This document shows positions 35,511 through 48,200 of a DNA stretch of 64,000 bases, one piece after another (the stretch's first letter is position 1; the number at the start of each line of letters is the position of its first letter). The notes under the pieces are model-generated. The model ran no database searches, had not been told where the DNA came from, and worked only from the letters and a program-made list of their open reading frames with translations. The DNA comes from Hemicordylus capensis. Taxonomy: Eukaryota > Chordata > Lepidosauria > Squamata > Cordylidae. The stretch covers positions 416,170,687 through 416,234,686 of the forward strand of contig NC_069658.1 in the NCBI RefSeq assembly GCF_027244095.1, given 5' to 3'. The translations under genes were made by a program, and so were the position numbers.

Positions 35511-38452
35511 GAATGAATAAAATAAATCCCACTTGCCTCAGACTGAACAGGGCAACACTGAGACTCTGCCTCAGCCTGTCCTATGGCAGGGCTATAGGAA
35601 GAAGAAAAATTTAAATTTTAGAAAAACATTACCCAATTAAGTTTAAAAGACATGCAATCAAAATTAACAAGATTCCAATGATCAAGCAAAGGTGTGGCCT
35701 TAAAGTTTTAGCTCCACACATATCAGACATGGAATTTCTAAAGCATGAAAAACGCCAACTAATATGCTCACCTCACAGTTTGAACACTGCTACACAACAC
35801 TCAGCTGACAGTGGATATTTCCCCTGTAAGTGATGGAATATTCTGAACTAATTCAGTAAAGGTGAAAAATGTTAGATGAAAATCACATCAGCTATTCAGG
35901 AATTTTACACTAGTCTTATGTAGTAGCTAGACCAGTACATTTATTAAGACAACTCAATTCAACTTTTTTTTTTTAAAAAGGACATCAGTATGCATTTGTT
36001 AAATTATTTAGGTTCCAAAATAAAAAAAAAATTGTACTGCTTTTTTCACTGTGTTCAAGCAGTGAACACAGTAGGCATTTCTGGATTTTCTATCCAGGAT
36101 TTTGATTTCTACAAGATAAGCTTTTACATAAAACTATGGCTACTTCTTACTGATAATGTAATTATTGAGGCTGCTGTAGACCAGAGCTGTGAAGGCCTCA
36201 CGGTCTACTCAGAGGACACAGGACAAAAACTGGATGGCCCTCTTCTACCCAGAAGAGAGAGAAGTAGCCCTGCCTCTGAGAAAGGAGAGGATGTCCTACC
36301 CAGGTTATCCTCCTCAACCAAGACAGATAACGGAGAATCAATCAAGCACATTCCATTGGTAGTTCACTAGTTGTCTTATTGGGGCTATAAAGGGGCAGCA
36401 CAGATTACACTTCTGATCAGGATTTCTGAATGCCACAGTGCAAGTTGTGCACTAAGTAATTTTAAATTCTTGAACTATGTTACCAGAAGAATCAGCTTAG
36501 TAAAATTAAGTTTGTTAAAACAAGGCACGATCATGTGATCAGAAAAATATGCTCAAGTAAGCCACTTTTTAAAGTCAATAGCCAGAATCCAAAGAAACTG
36601 TGGCATATACATAGAACAGCAGTTGACAGCTTAAGTAGTAAGCCACATTTAAACTGAGGAGTAGCTTGCCTCTTTGAAAGTGGTGTCTATTATAATACTG
36701 TCAAAGTATATTCAAGATGCACATGCTATCCTCACCTACATGAAGATATAACTTCTTTGACTCATGGTCAACAGATATGTGTAACTGCATGATGGCTGTC
36801 ATAACAGGCCAAAAAGAAAAACTTCTCAATGAAACAAGGGGTGAGGTAAGTGCCCATACAGTGAACATGACAGCATATTTTGGGATACCTATTGGGATGC
36901 AAACAATGATTCCTGGAATGCAAATGACACTGCACAAAGTTTAATTATAAATTACTTCAGCAAAACAAGTTTCTCAAGATATGATATGACAAGAACTGAA
37001 ACAAGATATGAAGAAAACAAAGTCCAAGTATCTAATGAAAAGCAGGCCATTCTTGTAGTTCCTTAAGCTCAAAATTTATGAAAATTAAAAGAATGTTTGA
37101 GAGGAAAGAATTTTTAAGTCTGCACTTTAAATCCTCAGAAGAGCAAGCAATGAGATTGAAGCAGACTGTTCAAACCTATTACACTAATCAGAAACAATCC
37201 ATGTCTTACAGTCCATGCTATTAACAACTGGCTGCCATCACCAGCATAGTGTGCAAAAGTATAAACTATTTTAAAGACCAATTTTGCCTTTACAAACTGG
37301 AAAACAGAATGAACAGTACCAAAGTATGCTTCATTAACCTTAGATCTCATGCAAATAACTTCAGTTCTGTTAAATAATATGATGCTATAAAAAGTAATAG
37401 AATTGGCATATTTTTACGTAGAAAGAAATACACTACAGGATGCTCAGATAAGGTCTCTCAAATATGTTCACCCTTCTGTCATGGTATAACATACTTGCCC
37501 ATTGGCCAGAGAGAATAATTTTGTCTTTGCTCTCCTGCCAAGTTTCATAAATGGGACTGAGTTCAATTTTTATGAGAGAAAAAGGGGACGACACATAACT
37601 TAAACCTCATCAGAACTATTCAAAGCTCTTTCCAGCATAGTATGATGCATTGTACCATGCTGTGAAAGATCTCAGAATAACTAATTAGGTTTCAGAGTGT
37701 GCTTTTTAAAATTTGGATGCAGTCCCATTTATGAAACCTAGCAAGGGCAAAATTATTGCTTCTGGCAGATGACAGAAAGTAGCTGTTGCATTGTGAGAGA
37801 CATAGCTAGGTCCAATAATCATACCATAACAGTGTGGGTAAGATCTGTGTCATAGGAGGCAGCTTCAGCTGTAGTTTATAATTAGAAGGCTCCCACATCC
37901 CCCAAGTCTCATGCTACCCACAAGTAGAGGGATGCTTTTTCAACTTGCAAAACAACTATTGAATCCATGTGAATATTATAACAGAGATCTCAGGGTGGAT
38001 CTCTCTCTTTGCTGATCACTTTTGTACAAAAGCAAACACTGCATTATATCTTGCACCTAAGCTCTGCAAAATTTTCAATGAAGTAGTTTGAGATCCCTAC
38101 ACTGATGCAGAAACAGATCTAAGTCATCTGAAGCCAGGTCAAGAAATGTGCTCCACAGTAAAGTTTATTTAGAAGAAGCACATTTGCATGGGATAAGCAC
38201 AAGACACATCAATAGTGTTATCAGATGACCTAGGTCAAAGTTTAAAAGAAGGTACTTAAAAAAACCCTCCATCATTCAGAAAAAATACAAATGCCCTCTT
38301 AGCCCTAATTCTCAGAGATCATTGCAACTGGTTAATAAGTGTACAGGTCTATGTCTACTTGTTCAGTAGTCAGCTACAGCATGGAGCTAAAGCAGTGATT
38401 TTGAGGTTCAAATAATTCAGAATATATATCAATGAAGCATCAGGAAATTTGT

Positions 38453-38460
38453 GTTTATTA
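38453..38460 (-). terminator. Possible distal polyadenylation signal
   Basis: Minus-strand AATAAA (tttatt at 38454-38459), about 0.66 kb past the ZNF207 stop. One of several candidate poly(A) signals; which is used cannot be told from sequence. Confidence 0.4.
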
Positions 38461-38552
38461 CACCACAAGCTACCATAGCATGCATCAGTACAAACCTTCA
38501 GGCAGTTGTCCACAGCTGGTCATGAATAAAAAGACAGTTTTTTTTCGTTTGT

Positions 38553-38558
38553 TTTATT
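38553..38558 (-). terminator. ZNF207: Candidate poly(A) signal AATAAA of ZNF207
   Basis: A canonical hexamer on the minus strand, followed by an A-rich then GU-rich stretch. An alternative proximal signal lies at 38941-38946. Confidence 0.55.
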
Positions 38559-38698
38559 ACAATGAAGATTAACAGTACAGAAAGTCACATGAACTCAGTG
38601 GATAAATTCAATAAACCCTGCAACAGGAGGAACTCTAAATACATTAAATACTGTTACATGTTCAGACGTAAGTGTACAAGTAGGTGGTAACAATTAAA

Positions 38699-38759
38699 GC
38701 CCTCACCAAACTATTGTTGGGGACATGAAGTCCAACAGCACCTGAAGTGCTGTGAAGGC
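38699..38759 (-). ncRNA. Putative cloverleaf RNA element, copy A, in ZNF207 3' UTR
   Basis: Four compact stems in 61 nt. P1 is 38699-38705 / 38753-38759 (7 bp). The next arm is 38706-38711 / 38716-38720 with one bulged base. Then come 38721-38724 / 38730-38733 (GGAC/GTCC) and 38736-38741 / 38747-38752 (CAGCAC/GTGCTG). The order and junctions match copy B. The only imperfect pair, 702/756, is A.C on plus and G.U on minus. It lies about 360-420 nt after the ZNF207 stop. Confidence 0.55.
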
Positions 38760-39119
38760 ATCATTTTACGAACAGCAACATAAGGTTACAGAACTTGCCT
38801 TTAAGATGGTATGTTCATGTAATTCCAGCGCCTTCACAATTTAACGAACCATATTTACTATACTTCACTTCTAAAAACCTAGATGAAACATGAAAAAGAA
38901 GCCATACAGTATAAATTGCAACATCAGGGAAAGCTCCTGTTTTATTATTCTAAATAAATTTTTCCATGTAAAATAAGAATGTCCAACAGTTCCTTGTATG
39001 TGGAAAGATATTTTCTAAAAGTCACAACGAAGTTTTAATTGATGGAAGCTTGGCTATATTAACAGCACAAGATGAGAAAAGGTTTAATCTCCAAACCTAT
39101 TAGCGCGTTTGCAGTAGCA

Positions 39120-39280
39120 TCAGTAGCGGCCACCTTGCGACATTACAGGAGGTCTCATTCCCATTGGCGGTCTAGGAGGTCCACCTTGGTAAGGAGGCAC
39201 CATTGGAGGCCCTTGACCATATGGAGGCATTGCACCAGGAAGGTATCCTGGCATGCCCTGGTGATGACCACCATACTGAC
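39120..39280 (-). CDS. ZNF207: ZNF207 coding exon 11 (terminal)
   Basis: [20 protein letters not shown] to [10 protein letters not shown], then TGA at 39122-39120. The Gly/Tyr/Arg/Pro-rich low-complexity tail is almost unchanged from mammals. Confidence 0.97.
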
Positions 39281-42200
39281 CTGCAAAACAAAATATGTGG
39301 GGGAAAGTTACAAAACTCTTTAAGCAATACTGCTACAGTAAAGCTTTCAGAAGTTATTTAATTCCACATTTAAAGCTAATCTCAGGACCAGCAAGATTAA
39401 GCTAAGCATCTTATTACCATGAGGTGGAATTGGAGGTCTCATTCCTTGTTGTTGGGGAGGAATTCCTGGCTGTGGTGGCATCATACCTCCAATTGGTCCA
39501 ACTGGTGGATTGCCCATGGATGCCTGCCCTGGTCGAGGAAGATTACGTTGATATTTAGGCAACTGTGCCCTTCTTTCTTCCTACAGAGGGAAACAAATGG
39601 GGGGGGGGAGATTCAACAACATGAGTTAAAAAAAAATCAGTTTGAGACAAATTCAAGGGATATTTTATCATGAGCTTAACTCGATGGTCTCCACTATCTA
39701 AATCTTATCTGAAGGAGACATTACAAAATATAGATTGTTACAACAAAGTGCTAAACTAACGTTTTCTACTTCTGATGAACCAGCATTTTAAAATTATTCA
39801 CATTTATATTCCAATCTGTACTTGGTTTATACAGAACATCAATAGCAGTCTGAAGCAAGTTTAATGCTCAGAAAATTAGGCCTCGAGAACTACATTGTAC
39901 AAAATGCAGCAATTCTAAATCATTCATGTTAGACTAACATGATTTCAAGGGAAGAGGTTGGAGTACTGTATGTTGTACAACTATTTGTGAGAAAATCATC
40001 ATCTATGTAGCAGGGAGAAATCCTATTTAACTTACCAGTGATATATCCTCATCTGGATGGATCAACTTACTGGTTGCACTGGTTGTTGTAAGGGTAGCAG
40101 GCTTACTTGTTATAGAAGTAGCTGGTTTAGCAGCAGTACTATTTGTTGTACTAGTGGTTGAAGCTGTAGACTGTGTGTAAGCAGGGAATGTAGGTTTTGG
40201 GGGTTCTGTAGTAGTTGCAGGTGTATTATTCAAAGGTTTGAAATCTGTACCAACTGGCCCTGGAACAGTTGCTTGAGCCTGTAAAATACAAAATAAATAT
40301 TTAAGCACAGTACTATTTCAAATGCAAGAACACTAAGCTTTGCCACATTAATGTCTACTGGCACTGCTACATTAGCCCAAAATAAAAAAGTTCAGCCTTT
40401 TCACATAACAAAGCAAACTGAAGGAAAAAATTCAAAATAAAACCTCACACACACACAGACGGTTTGAGATATTGCACATCAAAAACCAGAACAGTAGCAA
40501 AACAAACTATCTATTTGTTACTGGCCTTTTAAAAAAATTTCACACAATACAATGAATATAGTAATATGCCTCAGATATTTTTTATTAAGAAATTTTTGTA
40601 TTTAGGCTAATCTAGCAATTATTAGTTTAGAATCATATTAGATAAGTTAGAATTCAAACAGAATTAGAATATTTAAGGGATTTTTTTTTTAAAAGAACGC
40701 TATTGTGTCAAACTTTCTATTATTAAACCAGATCAATTTAAAAGCATTCTCTGCATAAAATCACACTAATGTTCTGAGACACCTCAAGTATTTGCCTACA
40801 GTTCTGAACTATTTTCCTTTCCTTTAATCTACAACAACTCTAGTTGTGGCCACTGGGAAAGATACAACTGTTATAGCATGGAAGCATCAACTTTAGAAGT
40901 AGCTCTTAGTTTCACTTATGAGAGAATGCTTTGACAAGCAAACAGCACATTTGAACTAATCACTGAATTCCAAACAAAGACTAAATAGTTTGGGATTTAG
41001 CACATAATGCAATTTCTGGTATTTCCTTACACTTATCATGATGCATCAGAATTAACAGCATAAACTAGAAAAGATAAACCATGCATCAAGTAAACCACTG
41101 CCCACTAAAATGCACTTAATTGCTTTCATGCTCTTCTTAACCCTTTAGAACACAATGTAGAATCTCTCTCTCTCTCTCTCTTTTTTTTTTTACTATTAAC
41201 TAGATACTCTGCATAGTTTGTAAAATTTTGTAATGATTTAAGACTGGGGTGAACAGCTAAACATAATCAGGAATCCACAATTAGCTGAAGATGTTTAGGC
41301 AGAATATTTTAAAGTTTACATAACGGTCTAAAGGGTTAATTGGCAAAGCAAGTTTTAACTGCAACTTCCTGCGTACTTGTGCTGTGCTAGGAAACAGAGC
41401 TTTAGAAGGTGCTGACAGTTCTGAATTGGATGAAGTTGTACTTGAGCTTGTGACAGGTGTCCCCATCTGTAGCATAAAAGAAAGGAAACAGTAAACAGTC
41501 TCCAAATAAACGTGTGAAAAATAACCAAGAGGAAGGATCTCTGATTGATTTTTGTAAATGAGTATCTCCCCTACAGAAGTTCAAAATGCAACAGTACATA
41601 ATGAACAATTCTGCAACATACTTGCAAATCATACAAGAAGTAGAGACTTATTCATTTACAATGAATTCAATCTATTAAGGGCCATCTTCTCACACAGACC
41701 ACTCCACTTTGGTATAAAGCAAGTCATGTTTTGTCTCCCAAATGCAGAACCCATGCATTTTATTCCATGGTTGCAAAGAACTGCTTTATTTTGTTCCAAC
41801 AGGATTATCAACTAAATCTCTGTCCTATTTATTTTAGTCTAGCATTTAAAAAAGCATAGAGGGATGTGCAACATATCAGCTCAGAAACACACATTTGCTC
41901 TTCTGTACAAGGTGTGCATGTGCTCACTCCATCCATTAGTCACTTCATCACTAACTGTTCTCTGAGGGAACAGGAGCTTCTGTGCAATCCTAAGCATGTT
42001 TACTCATAAGCAAGTCACACTCCTGACCTCCTTGAGGCTTGCTGCTTGGTAAGTGTACTGAAGATTGCAACCTAAAGTTTCAGGAATGTTGAAATGACTA
42101 TTAACTCACAGAACATGGCCCCAAACACCTACTAACAAAGATCAGACACTGCTTTGTAAGGGGGGAAAAGTTTCCCTTTTGCATTTTTGGATGAAAAGGG

Positions 42201-45200
42201 TGACTAGTTTCTCAGCAACTATGAGATGAGGGAAAGATAGCAGGTATAATTAGCAAAACTGTAGTAAAAATATACTGTACAAACAATCTGGTATGAAATA
42301 TGAAAAAATATCTAGTACCTGTAGTTCAACTAAAAGTTTCACTGGTAAAATAATAACATTCCTACACTGCAACTGACCACTGCAACGTAAAAGCTAAAAT
42401 ACTCACCTGTCCTGCACTGGGGAACAGTGGTTTAGTAACTGGAGGTTGAGGGTTCGGTGCTGCAACAACAGGAGCTGGAGGTCTATTAAGAACACCTTGA
42501 GCAGTTGCAGGTTGTGCTTGTGTCATGGGAGGCAAACCTGGGCGGGGACCAACAGGTGGTGGCATACCTATAACAGAATTATTTCAATGGTACTTTTCTG
42601 AAGATTTTAGTATAATCATAGTTTTCTTCAGATATGTCCCTATTCCAATTTTTTTTTTAACTAATAGGGCAATATTAATGAATAAGAAACAGTGAGAAAT
42701 GCATGTAAGATACAAATAACCACAATCTGAAAACTCGGCCTTTTTAGTAACTTCATATTAAAGAGCAGAATCCACCCTTTTGGTAGCAAAAGGCCATTAT
42801 TCATAAAGCATTTTATCAACAGGGAGGTCAGCTCCAAATCAGAATTATATCAGAAAACATATATGAACAATGTAATTTAGCATCTCTAAACAGAACCAAG
42901 GCTGCACTTTGATGTATAGTTGATGCTAAGTATACACATAGTTTAAAAGATTACTTGATTATTTTGGATACATCTGAAGCAGCACTTTTCTATTTAGATT
43001 CCAGCTAAGGCCACTTGCAGCCAGGGTTGATAAAAACCGATGATTTTTTAAAAAAATTAAAATCAGGTTTTTTAAAAAAACCCAATAAAGAACCTAGTCA
43101 AAGATATCATCATTAATATTAATCATAATTATATTCTATGAACATGTTAAGAGCTGTATATGGGGATGAGAGAACAAATCTGATCAGTCCTATTCTGCAG
43201 GTGGTGTACATGCAGCGTGTGCGCGCGCACACACGCACACACACACAGAGTCAAGCCCTTGCTTCCTTGCCTGGCACCCCACCAAGTGCAAGGACAAAGA
43301 AGGCCAATGAAAGAATAGGGGATTTGGAGTAGATCTGAGCAAGGAGGAGTCGTCTGGATATAAATGCAAAAGATGGGGAGGGGAATAGAAAGTGAAATCA
43401 AAAGTGAAAAGAACATATTCATGCAGTCCTGAGGAAACTGTTTCTGAGTGTATCCTCCATTTTAGAAGGGAAACATCTATCATGGCTACAAGCCATAACA
43501 GAGACCTGATTTGGGAATATTTTAATGAAGTTCCTGTACCTGTGGGAAGGAAAGGCATGTGTGCAAAATGCAAACTATGCAACAACGAAATGCAAGGCCT
43601 GGTTGCCCGAATGAAACAGCATTATGAGAAGTGTGTACCTACCTTCTAAAAATGAAACCTACATCTCTAAATATGTATTAAGGTTATATTACACAAGAAT
43701 ATACTTTTATCGAAAATGACAACTAAATAGAATCTTCCTGATTAGTAATTTAAATTGTGATTTAAATCATTAAAATTGAGTCCTCCTGTGAAGTGATTTA
43801 AATCAAATCAACTCTGATTGCAGCATTGTGTCTGCATAAATAATCCAATTAAAGACTTGCCACACTTAGTGACTCAGTGGGTAAAAGGCACTGTTATTTT
43901 GCAAGGTTTTAAAAATTATGAGTAGTTCTTCAATTTTCCCCAAATAACTGTTTTACATCTTAACAATAATTTGGAGATCACAAGTAAAGTGACTGCTTTA
44001 AGGTTTGTGCAAATTTGCTGAAGTCAAACGTTTTGGTTTATGCATTAGACCAGGGATTCTTAAACTTGGGTCCTCAGGTGTTATTGGACTTAACTCCCAT
44101 AATCCCCAGCCTCAGTGGCCTTTGGTTGGGGATTATGGGAGTTGAAGTCCAATAACACCTGAGGACCCAAGTTTGAGAATCACTGCATTAGACTGTTAAT
44201 GCCGGAAGTTTGTATATTTTGATACTGTGAACAGATTGACCCATAGTATAAACTTTTGCAGCTAATGGCTGAAACAAAACTTTGTAATTACAATGATTTA
44301 TTTTATACGTACGTATAAAGTACGTAGCTTGGGAGTGCTCCTGGATCCAAAACTCTCACTGGTCTCTCAGGCTGAGGCAACGGCCAGGGGCGCTTTTTAT
44401 CAGCTTCAGCTGATACGTCAGCTACGCCCATTTCTGGAGGAAAATGACCTTAAAATAGTGGTACATATGCTGGTAACCTCCAGGCTTGACTACTGTAATG
44501 CACTCTTTGTGGGGTTGCCTTTGTACATAGTCTGGAAACTACATTTGGTGCAGACTGGTCTGCAAGATAAACCAAAGGGACTGCTTAACACTGATGTTGA
44601 AAGAACCGACATGTTTCCAAGCAGAAAAGAAAAGAAAAGAACTGCTTGCTCACCTGTAACTATTGATTTGGTAGAGATCTGTTGATATCCATAAGAATGG
44701 GTAATGCACTCATTGAGGTGACCAAGCCCCACCCCACCCCACCGCCTTCAGCATGCTATTTAAAGGTGGCTGGGTGCTATGGAGAATAATCATCCAGAAT
44801 CAGGTAAGTTTACCATCAAAGGAGAATACCTTGCATATGCCATACACACATAGCGTTTTGCAGAGGGGTGGCCCGGAAGGGTCTTATGGATATCGCCAGA
44901 TCTCCACCAGATCAATAGTAACAGGTGAACAACCTGTTTATCTGGATCAAGATCCGTCGGGATCCATAAGAATGGGTGTTTAGCTAGCTCCCAGGAGGAG
45001 GAGGGTGCAATAGCAGCTATTGCAACACCCATATTAAGATGCTTCTCCTGAAGCTCACCTCCGCAGCAGAGCACACATCTATGGCGCAATGCTTGACAAA
45101 AGGTAACCCAATGGACCAACTTGATGCTTTACAGATGTCTGTGGTTACCCCCGATAGGTGTGCAGCTGAAGAAGTGTAGGCAGGGGTAGAGTGGGTCTTG

Positions 45201-48200
45201 ATTGCTTCTTGTGTCTGAATATTTTGTGTCTTGTATGTCAGTAGGATGAGTTCCACCAGCCAAATTGACATTCTCTGTCTAGAAATACAGGAACCCTATA
45301 AAGAGCCTTTGTATGCTACAAAGGGGCAGTTGGTGAACCTGAAGTGCTTTGGTGGACCTGAAATTCTTAGACATTGTTGGGAGGACAATGTCCAAGTAGT
45401 ACAACAGAGCTCTCAGCACATTTAAGGAATGCATAGCACGTTCTAATGGAGTTGAAGGATCTTTGAAGAACATCGGAAGGACAATGTTCTGGTTGAGGTG
45501 GAAGTTGGACACCATCTTTGGAAGAAAATCTGGGTCTATATGTATCAGTACTTTATCTGAATAGATCCTATTGTATGGCAAATCCATCCTTAACGCTGTT
45601 AATTCACTTACTTGTTTGGCCATGATTATGGCCAATAGGAAAACAGTTTTCAGAGTCACTAGTTTGATGGAGGCAGAACTCATAGGTTTGAAGGGGGCCA
45701 ACATTAATGTTAAAAGGACTAAATATATACTCCAGGGCTCAATGAGTTTGTGAACAGGTGGATACCCTTTAAAGAACGCCCTTTAGGAAAACCTTACTCT
45801 CTGGGTGTGAAATGTTTTCCCTTCATAACCTGGATGTCTAGAGGATAATGTAGCTAGATGCACTTTTGAGACACACATTGGCTAAACGTTGAGATTTCAG
45901 ATCTGTAAGGTAGAGAAGCAAATCCCTAATTGTTGCATGATCAAGTTGAAAACCCGGTTTTCTTGCATAAATTTTCAAACAGAGCCATTTCCCCCTGTAA
46001 ATGCATCTGGTAGAAGATTTCCTTTGGTTAAGAAGGATCTTGTTCAGGAGTCGATTCGCCATGCTGTTCGGTGGAGTGTTAGAACACCTGGATGCAGTAC
46101 CTTGCCTTTATCCAGAGTTAAGAGATCAACTATCTGCGGTAGCTTTTGGCAGTGGTTCCTTGACAGTTTTAGTACTTGTGGAAACCATGGTTGCCGTGGC
46201 CACAACGGAATCACCAGGATGTAGGGGTAGCCAGAAGACGAGAAACCACTCAATCAGTGGTCACAGTGGAAACATATAAGGGATCTCCAGTTGCCAGACC
46301 AACTGGAAGGCATCCCCTAGAGATCATGGATTGTGCCCTGCACTGGAGCAGAAGCGAGTGCACTTCTTGTTCTCCGAAGCGGCAAACAGATCTATGGTTG
46401 GTTGCATCCAACTTGAAAAGAGGGGTGTGATGCACTCGTGCTGTTGTGGGAAAATCCGACTCAAGTTGTCTGTCAAGATGTTGTCCAGGCCCTTTATGTG
46501 TATGATTAGGGTTAGGGTTAGGGTGGATTTGATGCCAGATGCACCAATGCCATATTTGTAGGCTGAGTGCACAAAAACTTCGAGATACAGTCCTTCCCTG
46601 GTGGTTGATGTAGGCCAGGGCTGTAGTACTGTCCAATTGTAGAAGAGGCAAGAAGGCTTTCATTGCTTTGAAGATAGCTAGAAGCTCCAGGAAATTGATG
46701 TGTAGTTTTTGTTGAACGGTCCACTTGCCCTGTATTCGATGGGTCCCACAGTGGGCCCCCCAACCCAGGAGCAAAGCGTCCGTTGTGAGCCAGATACGGG
46801 GCGGGGGGAGTCATTATAAAGGAACCCCTTCCAGCAGATTCCTGCTCAGTGACCACCAGGTAAGTGAGCTCAGAATTTGACCTAGGATCACGAGACGTAG
46901 GGTCTGTGGGTCTATGTTCAGGAGGAAGATGGAGAGAAACCACAGTTGCCGTTTGCACATTTTTAACCGAGCATATCTCACCACTGTGTTGCAGGATGCC
47001 ATCAGATCTAAAAGTCTCTGAATGAGTCAAGCAGGTTGAGATGGGTATTGTTGGACATGGATCACCAACTTGCTGATGCACTAGAAATGCTCTAAGTATG
47101 CCCTTCTGGCTCTTGTATCCAGTACCACACCAATGTAATTGATTGAGGGAACTGGTTCCAATTTGGACTTTTCCCAATTGACTTGGACCCCCAAGTCTTG
47201 GAGAAGAGATAGTACATATTTCATTTGCAAATGGAACTCTTTTGTCTTTTGAAATTAGAAGCCAGTCATCCAAGTAGGGATAGACTGATATGCCTTGTGT
47301 CCGAAGGTAAGCTATCACTGCAACCACACATTTCGTAAATATCTTGGGGGCGGTAGCAAGCCCGAAGGGTAAGACCGTGTACTGGCACACTTGACTTCCT
47401 AGTGGAAATCTGAGATACTTTCTGCAATGTTCCCTGATGCCAATATGGAAATATGCATCCTTGAGATCCAGCGTCACCAGCCAATTCTCTTGATATAGAA
47501 GAGGTGGGATTTCTTATAACCCTATCATGCAGAATTTCTTCGCATGGACCAACTTGTTTAGGATGCGCAACTTCCTATCTCTGAAGTTTGCGGGAAACCC
47601 TTAAATGTCGAGGCCAAGGGAGTGCTCGAACTAGAATCTAGGATAGGCAGTAAATGTGCCGTTGTAGTATCTAAAGCTATTTTCCTATCTTCCTCCTCGA
47701 TGTTGAAGGATGGTATATCAGCTTGACATCACGGGACCACTAACCCTGATGCTGACAAGATAAGGAGTATTTAAGGTTGAAACAGGAGGTTGAGTGATAG
47801 GCGTTGCAGGAGCTTATGTCAATATTGACGGTATCTCTTGATGTCAACCTGCAGGCATCAATGTCAGTGACAAATTTATCGGTGTTGGTGCTGGTGACAG
47901 AGATCGGGTTCTCGATGGCAATGGTCTGGGCGTTGATGCACGCTCAACATCAACAGATTCTATAGCTTTAGGTTCTGCTTCCTTTGAGGTCGAAGCCTTC
48001 AATGTTGAAGGATGTTTGTCGCTATCGAGCACCAAAGGTAGGCATTGCAGATCTGATGGAGATGGTATTCTTTCCTTCATTATATCTACTGTTTTAGATT
48101 TCTTCAATGTATGGGAAGAGTGTGGATCTCCCGAGTCCGAATGGCTTCTCTTAGATTTTGAACCTTCCAATGTGGGATGTGTAGACTTGGATGAAAAATT

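Larger units (their letters stand above)
27780..38529. other. Repeat-poor AT-rich block 3' of ZNF207
   Basis: Apart from one CORE-SINE (30440), a possible Tigger fragment (33185) and microsatellites, I recognise no transposons and no protein-coding similarity in about 10.7 kb. Neighbouring stretches of that size carry ten or more. It contains cloverleaf copy B (35436-35510). It may be an extended ZNF207 3' UTR or conserved noncoding DNA. Confidence 0.5.
38530..39119 (-). other. ZNF207: ZNF207 3' UTR (probable extent)
   Basis: AT-rich sequence from the stop codon to just past the AATAAA at 38558-38553. A nearer AATAAA at 38946-38941 would give a ~200-nt UTR. The ~590-nt version includes cloverleaf copy A (38699-38759). 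The GU-rich stretch around 38460-38510 (minus strand) fits a downstream element. The extent is inferred, not shown. Confidence 0.55.

Noticed and set aside
36163-36370. GC-richer stretch with a 126-codon open frame (35990-36370)
   Set aside because: No recognisable protein, a poor start context and no splice support. Treated as non-coding.
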